Of a stretch of 64,000 nt of DNA, positions 58,206 through 64,000 are shown in pieces. The notes below the pieces were generated by a model. The model was not told the origin of the DNA, did not search any database, and saw only the letters and a list, made by a program, of their open reading frames with translations. Position 1 is the first letter of the stretch. Each line of letters starts with the position of its first letter. Made by a program: the position numbers and the translations under genes. Source of the stretch: Leptodontidium sp. MPI-SDFR-AT-0119 (Eukaryota > Ascomycota > Leotiomycetes > Helotiales > Leptodontidiaceae); NCBI GenBank assembly GCA_020726505.1, contig JAHLEZ010000009.1:62001-126000 (forward strand). The letters are read 5' to 3'.

Positions 58206-60523
58206 TGTCGTCCCCCTCTTTAAATATTAGAGGTACGACCTCGTACTAATCCCTAATATTAAAATATGTTTTATTCCGAGTCAGACACTACCAGTGTTCG
58301 CAATAGTACAATATCTGTATTACTAGCTCCGTATTCAGGTGGTTTGATACATACCCCGTACCGTATATTTGAGACCATATATATCAGTGGGGGGTACAAT
58401 AATACTGTATTGTACGAGGATATACTGATGTACTGAGCTAAGATAATCCTAATCCGAAAGAGGAATCGATTCAGGGGTTGCCAAGGGTGTATATCTTCAT
58501 TTCCCCCCTTCAAGCGAGAACACCGAAATCCAGCTAGAGACCCCTTTTTCAACTCACTCTCACGAGTTGACGAATAGATCAAATTGCCACAAAAAAATTC
58601 AAGATTGTTCTAGAGAAGCCCTCCTTCAATTACGTCTAAGATATAGTTAAAGAAAAATCTGTAGTTAAGATTATATAGAGCTAGTTGTAGAGCCTTCGAT
58701 TTTGGTGTGCGGATAATTACGTACACCGGGAGCCCCCTTGATTTGACCCCACTTTTTGCCCCTTTTATTCTTGCACTAGTATACTAGTATACGGTTAGTA
58801 TATTGGAATATCAAAAATCCTTAGCCTATATCACTCCGTATTTCTAAGGACGGTCCCATATCACTTAGTATTTTTGAAAATGGTCCCATATTACTGAAGT
58901 GGGGAATATCAATTATACTGCAGATACTATTGCGAACACTGGACACTACTTAGTACTTACTACGTTATTATTAAGATAACTCAGGGACTTTAATTACTAT
59001 CTTATTATTTCGAACACGCTATAGCGTTAAAATCTCAGGGTTCTCTAAGAACTTAAGGCCGTTAAGGTCGTGTATATCGATATTAAGTTCTTAATTAGTC
59101 GTGAGGTTATCGTCTAATTCTTCATCGAGCTCTCTATTATCGTCGCTGTCGTTATAAATAAAGTCTTATCTCTTATAGAAGAGTTTGAGCTTATTTCTAG
59201 CAAAAGTCCGGCGAAGTCGAGGGCTATCTAGACCTAACTCTTTAAGTTTATAATACCCTTTCTCTATATAAGCTTTATAAATCTCGTAAAGTCTAAGCCA
59301 TCTGAAATCGAGAGTACAGTTAGTAGATATATCTCTCTCTTTAATAAAGTCCTAATATAAGACTAAGTCTCCCTTAATAAATAGCCGTTTATAGATATTA
59401 TATTTTAGATTAAAAGCTTTTTTACCTTCTTAACGGCGGCGAGTTTTTATAAGTATAACTTTGTTAATGTATTCCTACTGTATTTAAAACTAAAAAGCGC
59501 GGAGCTTTAGGAGCTTAAAGTAGTCTCTAATTTCTTTAGTAAACAGTAATCTCTAGGTCAGGTTTATTATTTTAATAAGATAGCTTCTCTCTTATAAACT
59601 ATATAAAAAGGAGTATACCCCGTTAAGCGATATACTATAATATAGTCTATAAACAATACTACTAGAAGGTTATTAAGTCAGCGTCCGCCTATCTTAGAAA
59701 GCGCATTCTTAATCGGGCTATGTCCCCTCTTAATTATCTTGTTCGCTTTAACGTTATATACTAAGATTTAAATTTAGTTGACTTCTATTTTATTAAGTAA
59801 ATCTATAACTTCTCTTATGTTCTTAGTTTTACTATTAATAATAAGCCTCTAAAACAGTCTATACTAGTAAATAATGTCTTACTAAATAAAGTCAACTACT
59901 CTTTTAGCCTCTTTACTAGCGAAGGCCTTTACCTCAACTTAATTACTTATGTCGTCCTTAGTAACCACTAAGTACTTCTTTTTACGTTCTATTAATATAA
60001 ACACAATATTAAGCGCCTATTTCTCCATTAGGCTATTCGATACTATTAAGTAAAGGGGTTCCTCCTAGCGTTTAAATAATCGGAGTTAGTAATCTTAGTA
60101 TGTCTAAATATAATTTATATAGTCTATATATAAGCCTTTCTAGAAGTATCGAGTGAAGATTCGGTAGTACGTGCTTTCCCGTCCTTTATAGCCTAAGTTA
60201 TTATAGTAACTCCTAAGTATTGCCTCTTTCTCTCTTACTATGTCGATGACGAGCTTAACTAGAGCCCCTTTTAATAATAACCTTTAAATCCTATAACTAT
60301 ATATACTATAATTTAGTACTTTACGCTTAAATACTCGGAACTGTTTCCGATTTATTAACTTTGGAGTCTTGAGTATCGTTAAGTACCGAGTTATCTCTTA
60401 GTACTGTTCTTTATATTTACTTATTATAATAAGTAAGCCTCTTTTATTAAAAGAGGATTTAGAACTACTAAAAGAAGTAAGTTCCCCTTCTTTATGAAGT
60501 CTTTAAACTATAAATTTTATATC
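58206..60523 (-). mobile_element. Gypsy retrotransposon internal region with integrase remnant
   Basis: A polypurine-tract complement (GTCCCCCTCTTT) lies at 58208-58219. Reading the minus strand from 60250 to 59550 gives a gypsy integrase: the GHKGRESTYYRIFTRYF zinc-binding end, then ALNIVFILIERKKKYLVVTK and DDISN*VEVKAFASKEAKRV. After that come NVKANKIIKRGHSPIKNALS (around the catalytic Glu) and GGR*LNNLLVVLFIDYIIV. Stops and I/K-biased substitutions are the expected RIP products of R, Q and W codons. A hAT-type MITE at 58292-58941 interrupts it, and at 60524 another gypsy LTR begins, so the element is nested both ways. Confidence 0.8.
58292..58941. mobile_element. hAT-type MITE, 650 bp, with perfect 8-bp target duplication
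   Basis: Ends are CAGTGTTCGCAATAGTA and its inverse, a typical hAT terminal repeat. GACACTAC occurs on both sides (58284-58291 and 58942-58949), a perfect 8-bp duplication as made by hAT transposases. Inside, two copies of a GGTCCCATAT motif occur near 58852-58895. The minus strand holds a 103-codon open frame (58271-58582) without a transposase motif. The intact duplication indicates a recent insertion, after much of the host element had decayed. Confidence 0.92.
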
Positions 60524-60772
60524 TGTGACGCTTGCCCTAGAAAGACGGCAGTCACGTGTAACTGACGCCTCATATATTAACACAAGAGACATATAACGAT
60601 ACTAAGTATTAACTTAGAATCTACAACTACAGAGGAAAGAAAGTAAGGAAAGAATAAGTTTATATATAAGAGGTTATTATACTTAGCACTATAGTAATCT
60701 CGGTACGTCCCGATCGGGCAGTACTAAGTAGAGCCGGTAGAAATAAGGCTCTAAGTAGCGACAGTCGTTACA
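60524..60772 (-). mobile_element. Gypsy 3' LTR (249 bp)
   Basis: Bounded by TGTGACGCTTGCC and GTCGTTACA, and homologous over its full length to 11673-11919. A polypurine-tract complement (CTACCCCCCCCCC) follows directly at 60773, so sense is minus and the internal region lies to the right. It has inserted into the older gypsy element that carries the integrase at 59.5-60.25 kb. Confidence 0.87.
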
Positions 60773-63700
60773 CTACCCCCCCCCTTCGGAAAAAGCTCGT
60801 CCTCGAGCGTTAGTCTATCTCCTTGTTACTATCGAGGTTATTATAGTCGTTAATACTATCTTCTTATGCTTTGATTTATTTAAGTAGCTTAGTAGGGGGT
60901 CCTGCCTACTCGGGGTGACTGAAGTGGAAGTCCTTGACTTTATACGGAGCGTATTTGAGGTCAGAAGCGTCGTACTAATCTAAATTAACGTCTTAATTAA
61001 GCTAAGTGACACGGTAAAATAGAGTCTTGCCCTTCTTACGGTAAGTAAGCACTTCTTTTAGTTCCCACTCGTCGTCGCCTGTAATGTTAATCGGCGGGGG
61101 GGCATCTTATACTTGGCCTAGTAAGGGATCATTGGGGTCCCGGCGAAGCTTGTTAGCCGGAAAGACGTTATAGACCTTTATACTCGCTAGTAACTCTAGG
61201 CAGTATAAGTGTCTTACCTTCTTGAGTACTCTAAATAATCTATTAGTTAGTATATCTAACTTCTTAGAGGGACGGAGTGTCTTAAAGTAGCGTATATTGA
61301 GTTAGACTAGGCTGTCTTTATTAAAGTCGACATCGCGGCGAGAGGCGTTATAAGACCTGGCCATCTTAGCTTAAGCCACAGTAAGGTTCGACCGAGCTAT
61401 GTCTTATGCTTCCTTATAGCGTTAAGTATAGTTAATAACTTATTAAGTGTTTAACTTGTTAGCGGGGGTAATTAAGTCTAGTAAGTCAATTTTCTAGTCC
61501 TAATCCGTGCGTAGTATATATCTATAAACTACTTTAAATAGAGAGAGTCCCCCTAGGGAATCGTATAGGAGGGACATCTAGGCGTAGTCTATAATAAGGA
61601 GGTACTCTGACTAGTCGTCTTAATAGTACGTAACGAAAGGTTAAAGTCGTTTCTATAGGTATTAGTTGTACACTTCGGTCTAGTTATCTGTCTGCGGGTA
61701 GTTAGTAGCGGACAGCTGTCTCTTAGTTCCGAGGATCTTGCCTAGGGCGGTCTAAAACCTAAATACAAACTAGGGGCCTTTATTAGAAGTGATAGTTAAT
61801 AGGGCTCTAAAGTAGTAATACACATAATAAATATATATAATAGCTAGCTTCTGAGTATCTGTCGTCTTCTAGTAAGGGATACTAATAGCTTATTTACTAA
61901 ATCTATTAATAAAGACGAGGACGTTATTAAATCCATGCTTGTCTTTAGTAAAGGAGTAATAGTCCACGGTAATATATTCTTATAGTCTAAACGGAATAGG
62001 GAGAAGATAAAAGAATCTAGGCTTTTTATCTTAAGGAACTTAAATTCGTTGATATATATAATAGTTACAGTAGTATTACTGAACTATAGACGTGATTCTA
62101 TGCTACTAGTACTAAGAAGAGAGCATTTAGATCGTCTTCTTAGTACTAAGGTGCGCTATAGTGACTCGATCATAGACCTTTCGTATAAAAAGGGTTCGGA
62201 GGTAATCGACATCGGGGACTAAGAGACGGCCGTCGTTAAGTAAAAGGTCACCCTTTAAGCTAAGTTTACTTAGAGAGTCTAATATAGCTTATTTACGTAG
62301 AGCCTATAAGGAAGGAGTAATACGGTTAGCCTCTAGGATTTATTATACGACGGAAAATATTAGTGTGAGGGCAGCGAGCTTAACGTCGGTTACTAGCGCG
62401 TCGGCGTCGTTAGGCGGCCACAACTTTATAGATAGTAAGCTAAAGTCAACTTAGTCTTAGCGTAAGAGTTATTAAAGGCGTTAAGTCTTCTTCACAAAGT
62501 TTTATTAATTTAACTCGTTTAGCTTACGGGAAAGTGCGTCTACTAAGGGGTTATAGATTCCAGGGCGGTACGTGATTATGAAATTATAGTCCGCTAAGAG
62601 CTCTGCCTATCGTGCTTGCCTAGCATTTAACTGCTTAGAAGTTATAAAGTATTTTAAGGCCTTATAGTCTATTATAACACAGACTTAGTAAGGGGTTCCT
62701 ATCAATTCAGCACGTTAGTGCCCAAAGGATTTAATAATAGCTAATATCTCTTTGTTATATATTACGTAATTAAGCTTAATAAGTAATATAGTCTTTAAAA
62801 AGAAAGTAATAGGGAATTAGTCGTCGCCGTGTTATTAAAAAAGGACTCCGGCTATAATATTATTACTAGTATCCGTCTCTAAGAGGCAGGGTAAATCTTG
62901 TCGATAGTGTCTTAAGAGAGGTATAGACGTAAGAGTATGTTTTAGGAGGTCGAAGGCGTCTTCGCACTCTACAGTAAAGTAGAAGGGAACGTTATTTTTA
63001 ATTAGTTAAACAAGAGGTTTCGCTATAATACCGTAGTCACAGATGAATCTCTAATAAAAGTTATAAAAACTAAGGAAGGACTATATACCTTTAATAGAGT
63101 TAAAGTAAGTCTACTCACAAACGACAGAGACCTTCTTAGGATTAACTTCTAGGCTAGAAGTTAATATAATAAATCTTAAGTACTTAGTTTATATTACTCT
63201 AAACTCATACTTCTTTAAGTCGGCCTATAGCCTAGCGTCGTTAAGGCGTTAAAGCACTTTTCTAATGTAGAGTTAGTATTATAAGGGGTCCTTAGAGTAT
63301 ATAAGAATGTCGTTTAAGTATACTATATAGAAATTATTAAGGTAATTAAAGAGAATATCGTTTATGTAACGTTAGTAAATAGTAGGGCTATTAGTCAGGC
63401 TAAAGGGAAGAACTTTGCACTTATATACGCCGTACCTTGTGTAGAAGGTAATGTACTCCTTTAATACTAAGTCTATTTAGATTTAGTAAAAGGCTTAACG
63501 AATGTTTAATTTAGTAAAGATGCGAGTATTAGTTATGTGAGTTAGGGTCTTATTAATTAGAGGTAGAGGGTATTAGTCCTTTTAAGTGAGGGAATTCAGC
63601 ACTCGAAAGTCGATATATAACCGCAGGGAGCTATTCGGCTTCTTAATAAAGAGAATAAGGGCAGTAAATAGTACTTGAGACGGCTCAATAAATCCTTTGT

Positions 63701-64000
63701 CTAAGTTATTCGTGATATATTCCTTAATAGCCTCAAGTTCTTTAGTCGATATTTTATATAATAGTGAATACTTAAGTGCTTTCTTACCTTCTCCTTCTAG
63801 CTTAATTTTGTAATTATACGAGTAATAAGGGGGAAGAATATCACTTTCTACTTTAGAGAATACGTGAGTCTAATTAACGTACTTTAAGGGAATTATTAAT
63901 TCAGCGTTTAGCTCTTAAATAAAGAGTGTAAACTATATAACTGACTGGCGACGGTAAGTAAGTTCGACAGTTAGAGCTAATATAGTAACGGTTTTCTTTC
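60773..64000 (-). mobile_element. Gypsy retrotransposon pol region, RIP-mutated, continuing past the right edge
   Basis: On the minus strand, 63690-63595 reads KGFIEPSQVLFTALILFIKK then PNSSLRLYIDFRVLNSLT, the classic start of a gypsy reverse transcriptase. Next is *KD*YPLPLINKTLTHI and FTKLNIR*AFY, where stops stand for Q/R codons. At about 60955-60900 a chromodomain-like tail YKVKDFHFSHPE*AGPP is seen shortly before the polypurine tract. The expected RNase H and integrase lie between (about 61.3-62.9 kb) but are heavily decayed. The 5' LTR and gag are outside the window. Confidence 0.83.

Overview
The window looks like a chromosome segment from a filamentous ascomycete. Genes are short and carry spliceosomal introns of about 47-110 nt with GT..AG ends and CTNAC-like branch points. 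The recognisable families (HET, CP2/Grainyhead, FluG/DUF3435, JmjC-like with C2H2) are typical of filamentous fungi. AT-rich blocks full of decayed transposons carry the signature of repeat-induced point mutation (RIP): TAA/TAG stops replacing CAA/CAG/TGG codons in otherwise readable frames. The gene content resembles Leotiomycetes (Helotiales), but that is an impression and not a proof.

Layout. 0-10.7 kb is mostly a gene island: a RING protein (minus), a 160-bp solo LTR with a perfect target duplication, a small heat-shock protein, an HLH protein, a formate/nitrite transporter, a small conserved-looking protein and a membrane RING-H2 protein. 10.7-17.8 kb is an AT-rich island with a Fot1/pogo transposase fragment, a gypsy LTR, and a complete 4.6-kb TA-flanked DDE transposon killed by RIP. 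18-27.5 kb is a second gene island: a C2H2/JmjC-like protein, several small hypothetical genes and a nine-exon RRM protein. 27.6-30 kb is AT-rich and holds a 155-bp pure ATT microsatellite. 30-35 kb carries small genes, an F-box/LRR-like fragment and a TusA-DsrE fusion. 36.6-54.8 kb is a pseudogene and transposon zone: a HET pseudogene, a complete Fot1/pogo-like element, a DUF1399/GRDP pseudogene, a 983-bp MITE, a FluG/DUF3435 (tyrosine-recombinase-like) relic, one intact coiled-coil gene, a copia 3' end, a frameshifted CP2 factor and a second HET pseudogene. 54.8-64 kb is a nest of minus-strand LTR elements (at least two of them gypsy) with a 650-bp hAT-type MITE inside.

The intact genes are a mix of housekeeping and stress functions (HSP20, ion transport, ubiquitin ligation, RNA binding) and lineage-restricted hypotheticals; they do not form an evident pathway or cluster. 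What ties the region together is genome defence and decay: transposons mutated by RIP, and accessory genes (two HET genes, GRDP, CP2, FluG) lost by RIP-like stops, single-base indels or truncation at transposon ends. I found no secondary-metabolite cluster, CRISPR array, tRNA or rRNA.

Exon coordinates were derived by hand from splice motifs and phase continuity. Where every exon phase closes (FNT transporter, RRM protein, JmjC-like protein, RING-H2, the 227-aa protein, HSP20, the coiled-coil protein) the model is strong. Family names come from recognising sequence motifs, with no database search.
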